From Achromobacter aegrifaciens (GTDB lineage: Bacteria > Pseudomonadota > Gammaproteobacteria > Burkholderiales > Burkholderiaceae_B), in contig NZ_CADIJY010000001.1 in NCBI RefSeq assembly GCF_902859735.1, forward strand, positions 806,001-870,000: a stretch of 64,000 nt of DNA, written 5' to 3'. Made by a program: the position numbers and the translations under genes. Below the pieces are notes generated by a model. The model made no database searches and was not told the DNA's origin. It worked only from the letters and a program-made list of their open reading frames with translations. Of this stretch, positions 1-11,862 are shown piece by piece; within the stretch, counting starts at the first letter, position 1, and each line of letters opens with the position of its first letter.

Positions 1-144
1 CCGCCCACCCCCTGACGTAGCCAGCGGACCGCGTATCAAAGAGTGTTAAGCCGCGAATAACGGCGCCAGGCCGCGCCTACAATGGCGTGGTCCGGCCCGC
101 CGCCTTGCGCGGGCGCTGCATTCCTCGCTTTTTCGGAGACCCTC

Positions 145-942
145 ATGTCCCTTCCCGCGTCTTTGCGCTGGCTGGCGCCTTGCCTGTTGTCCATCGGCCT
201 GGCCGCCTGCTCGGCGCCGCCCAAGCGTGCCGCGGATGGCCAGGATCCGCGCTTTCAGCCCGCTTCCGCTTCCGACATGCTGGCGCAGACCAGCTGGGAT
301 CTGGCGCGCTGGACCTTGCCCGGCGGCGGCTTGCGGCAGATTCCGCATCCCTCTTCCAATTCGCGCCCGCTTACGGCGAGCTTCGTCCATGACCAGGGGG
401 CGCCGCGCATTTCCGGTTTCTCCGGCTGCAACCAGTACAACGGCTCCTATACCGTTGCCAACGGCCTGCTGATCGTGCAGGGGCGCCCGGTGTCGACCAT
501 GATGGCCTGCGCGCCGCAGAACATGAAGCTGGAGCAGGATTTCCTGGCTGCGCTGACCAGCATCACCGCCACGTCGGTGGACAACGCCAACAATCCGCAG
601 CGCATGACCTGGGTGCTCAGCTCGGGCGACAGGCTGGACTTCGGACGCCGCACCGATCCCATCGCAGGCGGCCAGCAGGGACCGACCAAGCTGGTCTACG
701 TGAATTCGGAGCGCGTGCCTTGCACCGCCGGCGCGGGCCGCGCCATGTGCTACCAGGTGCGCGACAGCGCCGGACAGCCCTGGCAGCTCTGGTACGGCGA
801 AATCACGGGGTTCAACTTCCAGCCTGGCGTGCGTTACCGCTTGCGCGTGGTCGAGGTCCGCAACCCGAATCCGCCGGCCGACGCGTCGACGTTGCAGTGG
901 GTGCTGGACGCGGTGGTCGAGCAGGAAATCGTCAATCGTTGA
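145..942 (+). CDS. META/HslJ-like lipoprotein with C-terminal DUF4377
   Basis: Predicted lipoprotein of 265 residues. The ATG at 145 is chosen over an upstream in-frame ATG because it gives a textbook lipoprotein signal: a hydrophobic stretch ending in the lipobox L-A-A-C at about residues 16-19. The middle (roughly residues 45-170) resembles the META/HslJ domain, with a [11 protein letters not shown] core, and the last 80 or so residues, from [10 protein letters not shown] onward, resemble DUF4377. META proteins are small beta-structured envelope proteins linked in E. coli to stress and novobiocin tolerance; the role here is not known. The gene stands alone upstream of trhO with an 85-base gap. 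Domain calls are from recognition of sequence patterns, not from a search. Confidence 0.8.
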   Translation: MSLPASLRWLAPCLLSIGLAACSAPPKRAADGQDPRFQPASASDMLAQTSWDLARWTLPGGGLRQIPHPSSNSRPLTASFVHDQGAPRISGFSGCNQYNGSYTVANGLLIVQGRPVSTMMACAPQNMKLEQDFLAALTSITATSVDNANNPQRMTWVLSSGDRLDFGRRTDPIAGGQQGPTKLVYVNSERVPCTAGAGRAMCYQVRDSAGQPWQLWYGEITGFNFQPGVRYRLRVVEVRNPNPPADASTLQWVLDAVVEQEIVNR

Positions 943-1027
943 GCCGGATCAAACGGGGCGGCGGGCGGGGAAAACCGCCCAGCGATTACTATTACGCCTT
1001 TCGCCGCCCGCTTTTTTCCGCTTTTCC

Positions 1028-1765
1028 ATGACTTCCGTCGTCAATATCGCCGCTTACAAATTCGTTTCGCTGGATGCTCTGCCCGAGTTGCGCGCCCGCC
1101 TTCTGGACGAGGCAGGCCTGGCCGCGCTCAAGGGCACCATCCTGTTGGCCGAAGAGGGCATCAACCTGTTCCTGGCGGGTTCGGCGGATGGCATCGACGC
1201 GTTTCTGCGCACCCTGCGCGCCGATCCGCGCTTCGCCGACCTGGAAGTGAAGTTCAGCCATAGCGCGGCGGTGCCGTTCCGCAAGCTGTTGGTGAAGATC
1301 AAGCGCGAGATCATCCGCATGAATCATCCGGCGATCCGCCCGGAGGCGGGACGCGCGCCCGGCGTGGATGCGAAGACGCTGGCGCGCTGGCTCGAGGCCG
1401 GCATGGACGACGCCGGACGGCCCGTGGTCATGCTGGACACGCGCAACGCCTTCGAGGTCGACGAAGGCACCTTCAGGAACGCCATCGATTGGCGCATTGA
1501 ACGCTTCACGCAATTTCCTGCGGCGGTGCAGGCGCACCGGGCCGAACTGGAAGGCAAGACCGTGGTCAGTTTCTGCACCGGCGGGATCCGCTGCGAAAAG
1601 GCCGCGATCTACATGAACGAGGCCGGCATCGAGCACGTCTACCAACTCGATGGCGGCATCCTCAAGTACTTCGAGGAAACCGGCGGTCCCGGCTATGACG
1701 GCAAATGCTTCGTCTTCGACGAACGCATTTCGCTGGACCCGGCGCTGGCGCCCAGCAAGGCCTGA
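1028..1765 (+). CDS. trhO: tRNA uridine(34) hydroxylase TrhO (rhodanese family)
   Basis: Oxygen-dependent hydroxylase that converts uridine 34 of certain tRNAs to 5-hydroxyuridine, a cytoplasmic tRNA modification. The 245-residue protein has an N-terminal acylphosphatase-like part (about 1-100) and a C-terminal rhodanese domain. The active-site loop reads [11 protein letters not shown], placing the catalytic cysteine at residue 183 and a second cysteine at 189, as in the YceA/TrhO family. The start ATG at 1028 leads directly into the conserved N terminus. Length is within the shorter range for the family (E. coli TrhO is about 350 residues; many betaproteobacterial members are about 245). It converges on metG and shares a bidirectional terminator with it. 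Confidence 0.88.
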   Translation: MTSVVNIAAYKFVSLDALPELRARLLDEAGLAALKGTILLAEEGINLFLAGSADGIDAFLRTLRADPRFADLEVKFSHSAAVPFRKLLVKIKREIIRMNHPAIRPEAGRAPGVDAKTLARWLEAGMDDAGRPVVMLDTRNAFEVDEGTFRNAIDWRIERFTQFPAAVQAHRAELEGKTVVSFCTGGIRCEKAAIYMNEAGIEHVYQLDGGILKYFEETGGPGYDGKCFVFDERISLDPALAPSKA

Positions 1766-1783
1766 TGTACCGCGCTCAATAAC

Positions 1784-1817
1784 AAAAAGCCCGCCGATTT
1801 GAACTGGCGGGCTTTTT
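1784..1817. terminator. Bidirectional rho-independent terminator
   Basis: Perfect inverted repeat AAAAAGCCCGCC / GGCGGGCTTTTT with a 10-base loop, lying between the convergent trhO and metG stop codons. The A-tract on one side and the T-tract on the other allow it to work on both strands. Confidence 0.9.
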
Positions 1818-1838
1818 GCATTCAGCGGGGGCGCGGGA

Positions 1839-3905
1839 TCAGCGCACGCGCATGCCGGGCTTGGCGCCGGGGAAGGGTTCCAGCACGTAGATGCCGGCGT
1901 CCACGGACTCATCCGCATGGCTGGCGGCCAGCACCATTCCTTCGGATACGCCGAACTTCATCTTGCGCGGAGCCAGGTTGGCCACCAGGACGGTCAGCTT
2001 GCCGATCAGGTCTTCCGGCTTGTAGGCCGACTTGATGCCCGAGAACACGTTGCGGTGACGGCCTTCGCCCGCGTCCAGCGTCAGGCGCAGCAGCTTGGTC
2101 GAGCCTTCCACGTGTTCGCAGTTGACGATCTGCGCAATGCGCAGATCGACGCGCGCGAAGTCGTCGATGGAGATGGTCTCGGCGATGGGCTCGCCGCCAG
2201 GCACCACCACGGGGGCGGCCGGCGGCTCGAACAGGTCTTCCAGCATCTGCGGTTCGACGCGCTGCATCAGGTGCTTGAAGGGCGCCACGCGCTGCGGCAG
2301 CACCGAGGCATCGGCCCAGGTGAAAGGCGCCTGCGCGCCGAACAGTTCCAGCGCCACGCGTTCGGACAGCGCCGGCAGCACCGGCGCCAGCATCACGGAC
2401 AAGGCCTTGAAGCCGGCCAGCGAGCGCGAGCAGATGTCCTGCAGGGCGGCCTTCTGAGCGTCATCGGCGGTGGCGATGCCCTTGGCCAACACCCAGGGCT
2501 GCGCCGTGTCGAACGCCTGGTTGATGCGATCGGCGTAGGCCATGATTTCGCGGATGGCGCGGTTGTATTCGCGCGCCTCGAACGCGGCGCGGATGGACTC
2601 CGCCTGTTCGGCGTACTCCGCGGCCAGCGCCGAGGTGTCGCCCGAATAGCCGAGGACGCCATCGAAATGCTTGGTGATGAAGCTGGCGGCGCGGCTGGCG
2701 ATGTTGACGTACTTGCCGATCAGGTCGCTGTTGACGCGGGCGATGAAGTCCTCGGGGTTGAAGTCCATGTCTTCGACCCGGGCGTTCAGCTTGGCGGCGA
2801 TGTAGTAGCGCATCCATTCGGCGTTCATGCCGAGTTCCAGGTAACGCAGCGGCGAAATGCCGGTGCCGCGGCTCTTGGACATTTTTTCGCCGCTGACGGT
2901 GATGAAGCCGTGCACATTCACGGCGTCAGGCGTCTTGCGGCCGGCGAACTTCAGCATCGCGGGCCAGAACAGCGCGTGGAAATACACGATGTCCTTGCCG
3001 ATGAAGTGGACCTGTTCGGTGGGGCCGGCAGGATCGAGCAGCGCATCGAAGTCCATGCCCTTGACCGCGCAATACGACTTCAGCGAGGCCAGGTAGCCGA
3101 CGGGCGCGTCCAGCCAGACGTAGAAATACTTGCCCGGCGCGTCCGGGATCTCGATGCCGAAGTAGGGCGCGTCGCGGGAGATGTCCCAGTCGCCCAGCTT
3201 GGCCTCGCCATCGTCCGAACCCAGCCACTCGCGCGTCTTGGCCAGCATTTCAGGCTGCAGATGCTTGCCGCCGGCGGCGTTGGAGCCGGTGGTCCATTGC
3301 TGCAGGAATTCCACGCAGCGCGGATCGGACAGCTTGAAGAAGAAGTGGTCCGAGGACTTCAGCACCGGCGTGGCGCCGGTCAGGGCCGAGTACGGGTTGA
3401 TCAGCTCGGTGGGCGCGTAGACCGCGCCGCAGACTTCGCAGGAATCGCCGTACTGGTCCTTGGCGTGGCACTTGGGGCATTCGCCCTTGATGTAGCGGTC
3501 GGCCAGGAACATGCCTTTGACCGGATCGTAGAACTGCTCGATGGAGCGGGTTTCGATCAGGTCCTGTGCCTTGAGCGCGCGGTAGATGTCCTGCGATAGC
3601 GCGACGTTCTCGGCTGAATCGGTCGAGTGCCAGTGGTCGAAGCGGATGTGGAAGCCGTTCAGGTACTGCGGGCGCTCGGCGGCGTAGCGCGCCACCAGGG
3701 CCTGCGGCGTGATGCCTTCCTTTTCCGCCTTCAGCATGATCGGCGCGCCGTGCGCGTCGTCCGCACCCACGAAGTGCACCGTGTGGCCCGCCATTCGCAT
3801 CGAACGAACCCAGATATCGGCCTGGATGTACTCCATGATGTGGCCGATGTGGAAAGATCCGTTGGCGTAGGGCAGCGCTGTGGTGACAAAAAGGGTGCGA
3901 GACAT
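1839..3905 (-). CDS. metG: Methionyl-tRNA synthetase
   Basis: Charges tRNA-Met with methionine. The 688-residue protein has the class I signature FHIGH at residues 18-22 and KMSKS at about 341-345. A zinc-knuckle insertion with CPKC and CEVC pairs lies near residues 145-160, and the C-terminal OB-fold tRNA-binding domain (from about residue 585, [14 protein letters not shown] onward) is the type that dimerises the enzyme. Length matches the long MetRS1 form of proteobacteria. The ATG start is immediately followed by [15 protein letters not shown], the expected N terminus. It is transcribed towards trhO. A long open frame on the opposite strand is a codon-bias shadow. Confidence 0.97.
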   Translation of the reverse strand: MSRTLFVTTALPYANGSFHIGHIMEYIQADIWVRSMRMAGHTVHFVGADDAHGAPIMLKAEKEGITPQALVARYAAERPQYLNGFHIRFDHWHSTDSAENVALSQDIYRALKAQDLIETRSIEQFYDPVKGMFLADRYIKGECPKCHAKDQYGDSCEVCGAVYAPTELINPYSALTGATPVLKSSDHFFFKLSDPRCVEFLQQWTTGSNAAGGKHLQPEMLAKTREWLGSDDGEAKLGDWDISRDAPYFGIEIPDAPGKYFYVWLDAPVGYLASLKSYCAVKGMDFDALLDPAGPTEQVHFIGKDIVYFHALFWPAMLKFAGRKTPDAVNVHGFITVSGEKMSKSRGTGISPLRYLELGMNAEWMRYYIAAKLNARVEDMDFNPEDFIARVNSDLIGKYVNIASRAASFITKHFDGVLGYSGDTSALAAEYAEQAESIRAAFEAREYNRAIREIMAYADRINQAFDTAQPWVLAKGIATADDAQKAALQDICSRSLAGFKALSVMLAPVLPALSERVALELFGAQAPFTWADASVLPQRVAPFKHLMQRVEPQMLEDLFEPPAAPVVVPGGEPIAETISIDDFARVDLRIAQIVNCEHVEGSTKLLRLTLDAGEGRHRNVFSGIKSAYKPEDLIGKLTVLVANLAPRKMKFGVSEGMVLAASHADESVDAGIYVLEPFPGAKPGMRVR

Positions 3906-4142
3906 GGTTGTCTTTGGAGGTTGAGGGAAAAAAGGGGTAGGCCGGCCATTTTAGGGCAAGCGCGCAGACTTGCCGGACAGCGGCCCGTCAATGGCTCAAC
4001 CCACCCTTCGCGGCAGGCGAATCAGGCGGGTTGCGAAAGAATGCGGGGATGGGCGCGAATACACGGCAATTCCGCCGCGCGGACGCACAAGCCCACGGTC
4101 CGCTTGCGCCGCGGGCGGCGCAAGCATGCTGGAAAGCCGCCG

Positions 4143-4418
4143 TCAGCGGATTTCGCGGGCTTCGACGTCGATCACGTCGCCGCGCGGCTGCGTGGCGAAG
4201 GGGGCGGTGGCGGACTGGAACGGCCCCGGGCGGGCGCCCTGGCGCTGGCTCCAATAGGCGCGTACGCCGAAAGGTTTGCCGCGCACCTTGGCGACCACGT
4301 ACAGGATCGCCACGGCGATCGCCGTGGAAAGCATGAACACCAGCGCCATCGCCATGCCGATCAAGGCCAGGGCGGCGAATAGGACGGCACGAAAGAAGCG
4401 GATAAGTGTGTTGGTCAT
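4143..4418 (-). CDS. Small membrane protein, unknown function
   Basis: A 91-residue protein using the second in-frame ATG, which gives the N terminus MTNTLIRFFRAV. Residues about 8-45 form one long or two short hydrophobic segments (FRAVLFAALALIGMAMALVF then IAVAILYVVAKV). A basic, polar C-terminal tail of about 45 residues follows. It is divergent from apbC, with about 100 bases between the starts. I do not recognise a named family. Topology and coding frame are the only support; a short inner-membrane protein is the best description. Confidence 0.6.
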   Translation of the reverse strand: MTNTLIRFFRAVLFAALALIGMAMALVFMLSTAIAVAILYVVAKVRGKPFGVRAYWSQRQGARPGPFQSATAPFATQPRGDVIDVEAREIR

Positions 4419-4519
4419 GAAGATCGGATGCAAAACGCAGGGAAAGGTTCCCGGGTATCCGCTATCCTTTAGGGGATGGCGGGCCGCAGAAGCCGCGCTG
4501 CCTACGGAACCATAGTGAC

Positions 4520-5608
4520 ATGAGTATAACGATAGAACAAATTCGCGCCGCGCTGCGCGCCGCGCAGGACCCGAATACCGGTATGGATTTGGGCGTTTCT
4601 GTAAAAGATCGTGACATCAAGCTGGAAGGCGGACGGGTTTCGCTGGCGCTCGAGCTGGGGTATCCGGCCGATGCCGCGCGCACCCAGGTCCGCGATATCG
4701 CCGTGGCGGCGCTGGCCGCGGCCGGCGTGGCCGACGCCCAGGTCGAGGTGAGCTGGAAGGTCGCCGCCCATGCCGTGCAGAAAGGGCTGAAGCCCTTGCC
4801 CAATGTGCGCAACATTATTGCGGTAGCGTCCGGCAAGGGCGGCGTGGGCAAGAGCACCACGGCCGTGAACCTGGCCCTGGCCCTGGCGGCGGAAGGCGCC
4901 AAGGTGGGCGTGCTGGACGCCGACATCTACGGCCCCAGCGTGCCGACCATGCTGGGCATCTCGGGCCGTCCCGAAAGCCTGGACAACAAGAGCATGGAGC
5001 CGCTCACGGGCCACGGCCTGCAGGCCAACTCCATCGGCTTCCTGATCGACGCCGACTCGCCCGCCATCTGGCGCGGCCCAATGGTGACGCAGGCGCTGGA
5101 GCAACTGCTGCGCCAGACCAATTGGCGCGATCTTGATTACCTCATCGTCGACATGCCTCCCGGCACGGGCGACGTGGCGCTGACCCTGGCGCAGAAGGTG
5201 CCGGTGGTGGGCGCCGTCATCGTCACCACGCCGCAGGACGTGGCGCTGCTGGACGCGCGCAAGGGCTTGCGCATGTTCCAGAAGGTTGATGTGCCGATCC
5301 TGGGCGTGGTCGAGAACATGGCCATCCACATCTGCTCGCAATGCGGCCATGCCGAGCATATCTTCGGCGAGGGCGGCGGCCAGCGCATGGCGGAGCAATA
5401 CCAGACGCCCTGGCTGGGCAGCCTGCCGCTGACGCTGGCGATCCGCGAGCAGACCGATGCCGGTTCGCCGACCGTGGTGTCGGATCCGGGCAGCGAAGCC
5501 GCGGCGCTGTATCGCGGCATCGCCCGCAAGCTGGCAGCTGGCGTGGCGGCGCTTCCCCGCGACATGGCCGGGAAGTTCCCGTCCATCGTCGTGCAGCAAC
5601 CGACCTGA
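4520..5608 (+). CDS. apbC: Iron-sulfur cluster carrier protein ApbC/Mrp
   Basis: P-loop NTPase that binds a 4Fe-4S cluster and delivers it to apoproteins in the cytoplasm. The 362-residue protein has an N-terminal MIP18-like domain (about 1-90). The Mrp ATPase domain carries the deviant Walker A motif GKGGVGKST starting at about residue 105, the DADIYGPS motif and a CSQC pair at residues 272 and 275 that would coordinate the cluster. Length is typical (E. coli Mrp is 369). The stop is three bases before the tamA start, so the two are probably co-transcribed. The apbC-metG neighbourhood is, from memory, common in Burkholderiales. Confidence 0.95.
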   Translation: MSITIEQIRAALRAAQDPNTGMDLGVSVKDRDIKLEGGRVSLALELGYPADAARTQVRDIAVAALAAAGVADAQVEVSWKVAAHAVQKGLKPLPNVRNIIAVASGKGGVGKSTTAVNLALALAAEGAKVGVLDADIYGPSVPTMLGISGRPESLDNKSMEPLTGHGLQANSIGFLIDADSPAIWRGPMVTQALEQLLRQTNWRDLDYLIVDMPPGTGDVALTLAQKVPVVGAVIVTTPQDVALLDARKGLRMFQKVDVPILGVVENMAIHICSQCGHAEHIFGEGGGQRMAEQYQTPWLGSLPLTLAIREQTDAGSPTVVSDPGSEAAALYRGIARKLAAGVAALPRDMAGKFPSIVVQQPT

Positions 5609-5611
5609 CGC

Positions 5612-7504
5612 ATGCGGTGGGCAGCCCGCGCCTTCTTGGCAGGACTTGTTGTGATGACGGGCGAGGCGTTGGCCAAGCGCCCGGAAATCATTGTGGACCC
5701 CGGCGGCGTGCCGCCGGCCGCCCTGCAGGCGATTACCGAAGCCGTCGATGCGATCGCGCGGCTGGCGGAAGACCAGGACGGCGGTGAAATCAACCGCCTG
5801 CGTCGGCGCGCGCGCGACGCGACGCTGGCGGCCCTGGCCACCCAGGGCTATTTCTCGCCCACGGTGAAGCTCGAAGCCGGCACCGATATCGGCGGAGAAA
5901 CCTGGGACATCAGTATCGTTTCGGGCAAGCGCACCACCGTTACGTCCGTGGACCTGAGCTTCACCGGCCGCATCACCCGGCCCGAGTTCGCGGCGCGGGT
6001 GCAGAAACTGCGCGACGACTGGCAGCTCAAGACGGGCCAGCCCTTCATCAACAGCGACTGGAACAAGGCCAAGTCGAACCTGCTGGACGCGGTGTCCTCG
6101 CGTGACTTCATGCTGGCGCGCATGACCGCGTCGCAGGCGGAAATCGAGGCCGATACGGCATCGGCCGCCCTGCGCGTCACAATAGACAGCGGCCCCCAGG
6201 TGCGCATGGGCGAGCTCACCACGGAAGGCCTGAAACGGGTGCCAGAGAAGCTGGTGGAGCGCTATGTGCGCTACTCGCCGGGCGCCGCCTATGACCAGAA
6301 CAAGCTGGACACCTGGCAGCAGGACCTGCAATCCACTGCGTTCTTCCGCGGCGCGTTCGTGTCGCTGGAGCAGCCGGGCCAGGCGCAGCCGACTCCTGCG
6401 CCCAATGCCGACCGCGCACGCGCGCCGGGCTCGACCGATCTGGCGGCTGCCACGCCGGCGGGAGATCCTTCCGTGTCCGGCGGCATACCGCCGCCTGCGC
6501 CCGCCTACGACTCGAACGGCGAAGTGACCTTGCCGGTGCAGGTACGGGTGGTGGAAGCGCCGCCCAAGCGGTTCACCGGATCGATAGGCGTGGACGACGA
6601 GGCCGGCCTGCGCGTGGAGTCGCTGTACCGGCAGAACGTGGTCTTTGGCCAGCCGGTCACCCTGGAGACGGGCTTCAGCGTGGACCGGCTGCAGCAGCGC
6701 GCCTACGCGGACTTCCTGTTACCGCCGAACCAGCGTGGCTACAAGGATTCCTTCGGGGTCCTGTACGACCACTCCGACATCCAGGGGCTGGACGTGACGC
6801 GTTACGCGCTGGGCGCTACGCGCCTGCAGGAGCGCAAGGGCGCGGGCGATAGCCGGGTCGAATACGAGACCCGCTGGGGTCTGCTGCTGGCGGAGGATCA
6901 CGTGAAGATCGACGGCGGCGACCAGTACAAACTGCCGACCCTGACCGCCACGGCCGAATGGCTGCGCCGCGATGTCGATAACAAGTACGACCCGCGCGAA
7001 GGCAACCTGATCGCGGTGGGCGGCGGCGTGGGCGTGACGCTGGACTCCGGCGAACCCTACACCCGCGCCCGGCTGCGGGCCCAGAAATGGTGGCCCATCG
7101 GCAAGCTGGACGTGCTGACCGTGCGCGGCGAAGTCGGCCGGGTCTGGTCCAACAGCAAGGTGCGCGTGCCGGACGATTTCGGTTTCCGCACCGGCGGCGC
7201 GCGTTCGATCCGCGGCTACAAGTACCAGAGCATAGGCGTGAAGCAAGACGACGCTGTGGTGGGCGCGCCCACGCTGCTGGTCGGCAGCATCGAGTACGAC
7301 CACTATTTCAATGAGCGCTGGGGCATGGGCGTGTTCGTGGACGCGGGCGACGCCGCGGAATCGTTCGGCGACATGTCGATGGCGGTGGGCTACGGCGTAG
7401 GCGCCCGCGTGCGCACGCCGGCCGGACCCTTGTTCCTGGACGTGGCCTATGGCCAGCGCGACCGCGACCTGCGCCTGCACTTTTCCTTGGGGATCGCGTT
7501 TTGA
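5612..7504 (+). CDS. tamA: Outer-membrane translocation/assembly protein TamA (Omp85 family)
   Basis: Outer-membrane barrel component of the translocation and assembly module. The 630-residue protein begins with a short signal sequence (MRWAARAFLAGLVVMTGEALA), followed by POTRA-like repeats (about 45-250) and a C-terminal 16-strand Omp85 barrel. The barrel carries the GGARSIRGYKYQSIG motif of the family's lid-lock region and ends in a C-terminal F. A proline/alanine-rich linker (about 254-300) sits between the last POTRA repeat and the barrel and is longer than I expect for the family. The stop overlaps the tamB start by four bases, so the partner proteins are translationally coupled. Confidence 0.92.
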   Translation: MRWAARAFLAGLVVMTGEALAKRPEIIVDPGGVPPAALQAITEAVDAIARLAEDQDGGEINRLRRRARDATLAALATQGYFSPTVKLEAGTDIGGETWDISIVSGKRTTVTSVDLSFTGRITRPEFAARVQKLRDDWQLKTGQPFINSDWNKAKSNLLDAVSSRDFMLARMTASQAEIEADTASAALRVTIDSGPQVRMGELTTEGLKRVPEKLVERYVRYSPGAAYDQNKLDTWQQDLQSTAFFRGAFVSLEQPGQAQPTPAPNADRARAPGSTDLAAATPAGDPSVSGGIPPPAPAYDSNGEVTLPVQVRVVEAPPKRFTGSIGVDDEAGLRVESLYRQNVVFGQPVTLETGFSVDRLQQRAYADFLLPPNQRGYKDSFGVLYDHSDIQGLDVTRYALGATRLQERKGAGDSRVEYETRWGLLLAEDHVKIDGGDQYKLPTLTATAEWLRRDVDNKYDPREGNLIAVGGGVGVTLDSGEPYTRARLRAQKWWPIGKLDVLTVRGEVGRVWSNSKVRVPDDFGFRTGGARSIRGYKYQSIGVKQDDAVVGAPTLLVGSIEYDHYFNERWGMGVFVDAGDAAESFGDMSMAVGYGVGARVRTPAGPLFLDVAYGQRDRDLRLHFSLGIAF

Positions 7505-10500
7505 AGGCCTTGCGCAAATTCCTGCGCCATGTGCTGGTGTGGTGGTTGCCGGGCCTGGCCATGCTGGCCGTGCTGGCGGGCGGCTTCCTGTTCTGGCTGG
7601 TCGGTTCGCAGAACGGCACGCGGCTGCTCCTGACCACCGCCGCCCAGCAATTGAATGGCCAGGCGCTGGACGTGAGCGGCTCGCTGTTGCGCGGCGTCTC
7701 CGTGGGCAAGCTGGACCTGGACGTCAGCGGCACCCGCGTCGACATCACGGACCTGCACCTGGACGTGAACTGGCGCGCCCTGGGCGACCGTCTGCTGCAC
7801 GTGCGCGATGTATCGGCGGGCTCGGTTTACATCGGCCTGACCGCAACACCCGAGACGGCGCCTGCCGAGGACGACGGCGAGCCTTTCTCCTTGCCCGAAC
7901 TGCCGGTGGACATCGCTATCGACCGGGTGGCGTTGGGCGACTTCCAGTTGGACCAGGACGGCGAACCCTTGCCCGTGACCCTGGGCAATCTGGACGCCAC
8001 CTTCGCCGCGGGCAAGCAGGGCGCGCAGTTGCGCATCGCCAGCCTGCGGGTGGGCCACGAGGCTGCGCAGGCGGACATCTCCGGGCAGGCCGAACTGCAA
8101 GGCATGGCCGATCCCTGGCCGTTCGCCGCTCGCCTGGACGTGACCGCGCGCGGGACCGGCTCCGATTCCCCGCTGTGCGAAGCCGACAAGCTGAGTGGCG
8201 TGTATGAGCGTCAGGCGGGCGCTGCCAAGAAGCTTGAGCCCAAGCCTGGCGCCAAGGCCGACCCCAAGGATGAATCCAAAGCCGGGGCCAGGACAGATCC
8301 CAAGGCGACGCCTTCCGAGCCGCCCCGGCCCGCCTGCCAGGTGGTGCTGCGCGCCGATGCCGCCGGTTCCTTGGATGGTATCCAGGCCAAGCTGGAGGGC
8401 GAGGGCTCCGGCCTGCTGCTGGACCTGACCGCCGACCTTGCGCCGCGCACGGCGCTGGTGCTGCGCAGCGCCCGGGCGCAGGCGCAACTGCCTGACAAAT
8501 CGACCCTGGCCGCGCAACTAGACCTGCAATCCGATAGCACGCAAGGGACGGGCCGCGACCGCATCGCGGGCACGATAAGCGCCCAGCGCCTGGATTTGTC
8601 GCCCTGGCTGGGCAAGGATGTTCCGCCTGCGGTCCTGACCGTGCGCGGCGACGTCCAAGCCGACATCGAGAACCTGAGCCAGCTACGCCACGCCGCGGTC
8701 GATCTGCGCTTCGAAGAGGGCACGCGCTGGAACAAGCAGCCCCTGACTGGCGCGCTCAAGGCCCAGGTGGATATCGCCGCAGCGACCAATAGCGCGGAAT
8801 CCGCCGCCGTGCCGAACGGTGCCGCCTTGCCCGAGGCCGATCCTCTGGCCGGGCTGCGCATCCACGGCCTGGACGTGGACCTGAAGCTGGGCCGCAACCG
8901 GGTCCAGGCCAGGGGCGAGCTGGACGCCAAGGACGGCGCGCTGTCGCTGGACGCCCAGGCGCCCCAGCTCGACGCGTTCTGGCCGGGCATCCCCGGCGGC
9001 GCGGAGTTGAAAGGCAAGCTGGCGGGCACGCTGGCTGCGCACCGCGGCGAGCTCGCGGCCGGCTACACGCCGCCCAAGCCGCGCCCGGGCGTGCTGGGCG
9101 AGGCGCCCGCCAAGGCCAACATCGTCTTTGCCGGTTCCTGGGGCAAGGGGCCAGCCGGCACGCCCGACGCAGCCCTGCCGGGATGGCGCGGCACGTTCTC
9201 GAGGCTGACGGCAGAGACCGCCGGCTTCACCGTGGCCGTGGACCGTCCGGTCACGCTGGCTTTCGTGCCTTCCGCCGTGGAACCGCAATGGCAGTGGCAG
9301 GTGGGGCAGACGGCGCTGAGCCTGACCCTGCCTGGCAAGGAGCGCGTGGTCCTGGCGCACCAGGGTTCGCGGGGGGGCGGCAAGCGTTGGGAAACGGCGG
9401 GCAAGGCCGACAACCTGGTGATCACGGCCGCCATGGCGCGCCAGGTGATAGGCGCCTTCGATCCCGAGGCCGCGGCCAAGCTGGGCAAGCGGCCCGGCCG
9501 CGTGAACGCGATGGTGCCCGAGGGCCAGCGCCGCATCGCGCTGGACGTCTTGTGGGATCTGAAGTTCGACGGCCGGCTGGGCGGCCGCGCGCGCATCGCG
9601 CGCCGCGAGGGCGACCTGCTGATACCGGGCGATCCTCCCATCCCGCTGGGACTGAAGGCGCTGGTGCTGGACCTGACCGCCACGCCGACCTCCGCCAACG
9701 CCAGCCGCCTGGACGCCAAGGTCAATCTGGCCACCGACAAGATGGGCCTCATCAACGGCACCGGCACCGCCGTGTTGGTGGTGGACGCCAAGGGCGGCAT
9801 GGCGCTGGACCCGCGCCAGCCGCTGCGCGCCAAGCTGGACGCGGATATCGCCGACCTGGCCTGGGTTGGCCTGTTCGTGGGCGACTCGATGGAAGTCGGC
9901 GGCACGGTCAAGGCCAATCTGGAAGCCCAGGGCACCCTGGCGGGCAAATGGTCGGCCAGCGGCAGCATCCGCGGCGACAAGCTGCGCGTGGTGCGCATCG
10001 ACGACGGCGTGCGGCTGATCGACGGCACCTTGTCCGCGCGCCTGGACGGCGACCGGGTGGTGCTGGAAAGCCTGCGCTTCCCGGCCTCGTTGCGGGTGAT
10101 GCCGGCCGAATGGCGCACCAAGGAATGGATCACCACCAATCCCGAGGCAAAGGGCGGCTACGCCGAAGCCAAGGGGCAGTGGAATTTCATCGATGGCGGC
10201 GGCGATATCCGGCTGACCCTGTACCGCTTCCCGGCGCTGCAGCGTTCGGACCGCTACGCCATGGTGTCCGGGGTCATCGACGTGAAGGCGGCCATGCCGC
10301 GCATCGACATCGTGGGCGACCTGAAGGCGGACGCCGGCTGGTTCAGCCTGGAAATCCTGCAGGGCGTGCCGTCGCTGGACGATGACGTCAAGGTGCGCCG
10401 GCCGGGCGATGACCCCGGCACCGTCTCCACGCCGCTGCAGACCAGCATGAACCTGAAGTTCGACATGGGGCCGCGCTTCTACATCACAGGCATGGGGCTG

Positions 10501-11193
10501 GACGCCGGCCTGCTGGGCTCCATTCAGATCATGCTGAACGATGGACGCCTGACCGGCGTGGGCGCGCTGCGCACCCGTGGCGGCGGCATCGAAGCCTACG
10601 GCCAGAAGCTGCGCCTGAGCCGCGGCACGCTGACCTTCCAGGGCCGTCTGGACAACCCCTTGCTGGATATCGAGGCGCTGCGCACGGGCGAACAGGTCGA
10701 GGCGGGCGTCAAGGTGGTCGGCACGGCGCAGCGGCCGCGCATCGACCTGGTGTCGTACCCGGACGTCAGCGACGTGGAAAAGCTGTCCTGGCTGCTGCTC
10801 GGCCGCGGCCCCGACGAAAGCGGCGGCGACGCGGCGCTGCTGATGTCGGTGGGTACCGCGCTGCTGGGCGGCGGGCAGCCGTTCTACAAGCAGTTCGGCC
10901 TGGACGACGTCAGCATCAAGACGGGCAACATCGGCAGCTCCGGCAGCATCCTGCCGGACCGCACGGTGGCCGGCGACGTCAACCGGGACAGCGACAGCCA
11001 GCTGGCCACGCAATTCCTGGTGGCCAGCAAGACCTTCGCCAACGGCATCACCCTGAGCGTGGAACAGGCGCTGGCGGGCAGCGATACCGTCGGCCGCGCC
11101 AGCTACAGGCTGGCGCGCGGCTTGTCGGTGGACCTGAAGGGCGGGGCGGTCAATGGCATCGCGCTGGTCTACCGGACCTTCTGGGGGAACTGA
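7501..11193 (+). CDS. tamB: Translocation/assembly module inner component TamB
   Basis: Partner of TamA: anchored in the inner membrane, with a long hydrophobic-groove beta-taco thought to carry lipids or substrates across the periplasm. The 1230-residue protein starts at a TTG within the TamA stop (TTGA overlap). It has an N-terminal membrane anchor (about residues 12-36), long repetitive beta structure, and the conserved C-terminal DUF490 domain (about 900-1230, with [20 protein letters not shown] and the final LVYRTFWGN). Residues about 243-278 form a Lys/Pro/Ala/Asp-rich low-complexity linker. Length is near the 1259 of E. coli TamB. The TTG start is the only one that includes the anchor. 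Confidence 0.93.
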   Translation: MKALRKFLRHVLVWWLPGLAMLAVLAGGFLFWLVGSQNGTRLLLTTAAQQLNGQALDVSGSLLRGVSVGKLDLDVSGTRVDITDLHLDVNWRALGDRLLHVRDVSAGSVYIGLTATPETAPAEDDGEPFSLPELPVDIAIDRVALGDFQLDQDGEPLPVTLGNLDATFAAGKQGAQLRIASLRVGHEAAQADISGQAELQGMADPWPFAARLDVTARGTGSDSPLCEADKLSGVYERQAGAAKKLEPKPGAKADPKDESKAGARTDPKATPSEPPRPACQVVLRADAAGSLDGIQAKLEGEGSGLLLDLTADLAPRTALVLRSARAQAQLPDKSTLAAQLDLQSDSTQGTGRDRIAGTISAQRLDLSPWLGKDVPPAVLTVRGDVQADIENLSQLRHAAVDLRFEEGTRWNKQPLTGALKAQVDIAAATNSAESAAVPNGAALPEADPLAGLRIHGLDVDLKLGRNRVQARGELDAKDGALSLDAQAPQLDAFWPGIPGGAELKGKLAGTLAAHRGELAAGYTPPKPRPGVLGEAPAKANIVFAGSWGKGPAGTPDAALPGWRGTFSRLTAETAGFTVAVDRPVTLAFVPSAVEPQWQWQVGQTALSLTLPGKERVVLAHQGSRGGGKRWETAGKADNLVITAAMARQVIGAFDPEAAAKLGKRPGRVNAMVPEGQRRIALDVLWDLKFDGRLGGRARIARREGDLLIPGDPPIPLGLKALVLDLTATPTSANASRLDAKVNLATDKMGLINGTGTAVLVVDAKGGMALDPRQPLRAKLDADIADLAWVGLFVGDSMEVGGTVKANLEAQGTLAGKWSASGSIRGDKLRVVRIDDGVRLIDGTLSARLDGDRVVLESLRFPASLRVMPAEWRTKEWITTNPEAKGGYAEAKGQWNFIDGGGDIRLTLYRFPALQRSDRYAMVSGVIDVKAAMPRIDIVGDLKADAGWFSLEILQGVPSLDDDVKVRRPGDDPGTVSTPLQTSMNLKFDMGPRFYITGMGLDAGLLGSIQIMLNDGRLTGVGALRTRGGGIEAYGQKLRLSRGTLTFQGRLDNPLLDIEALRTGEQVEAGVKVVGTAQRPRIDLVSYPDVSDVEKLSWLLLGRGPDESGGDAALLMSVGTALLGGGQPFYKQFGLDDVSIKTGNIGSSGSILPDRTVAGDVNRDSDSQLATQFLVASKTFANGITLSVEQALAGSDTVGRASYRLARGLSVDLKGGAVNGIALVYRTFWGN

Positions 11194-11294
11194 GGCGGAG
11201 CCGGGCGGCACGGTCCCGCCCGGCCCCTCGCCGGTGGCGCATCCGCACTCGGGATAAAATGGCGTCCATTCCATTCCCTAGCACCATTCCCACC

Positions 11295-11858
<564 letters not shown>

Positions 11859-11862
11859 AGTC

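Noticed and set aside
1917-3599. 560-codon open frame antisense to metG
   Set aside because: High-GC third-position bias keeps the opposite strand open; the translation is Arg/His/Gln-rich with no domain, while metG on the other strand is certain.
8683-11274. 863-codon open frame antisense to tamB
   Set aside because: Shadow of tamB; repetitive Ala/Arg/Gln/His composition and no start context.
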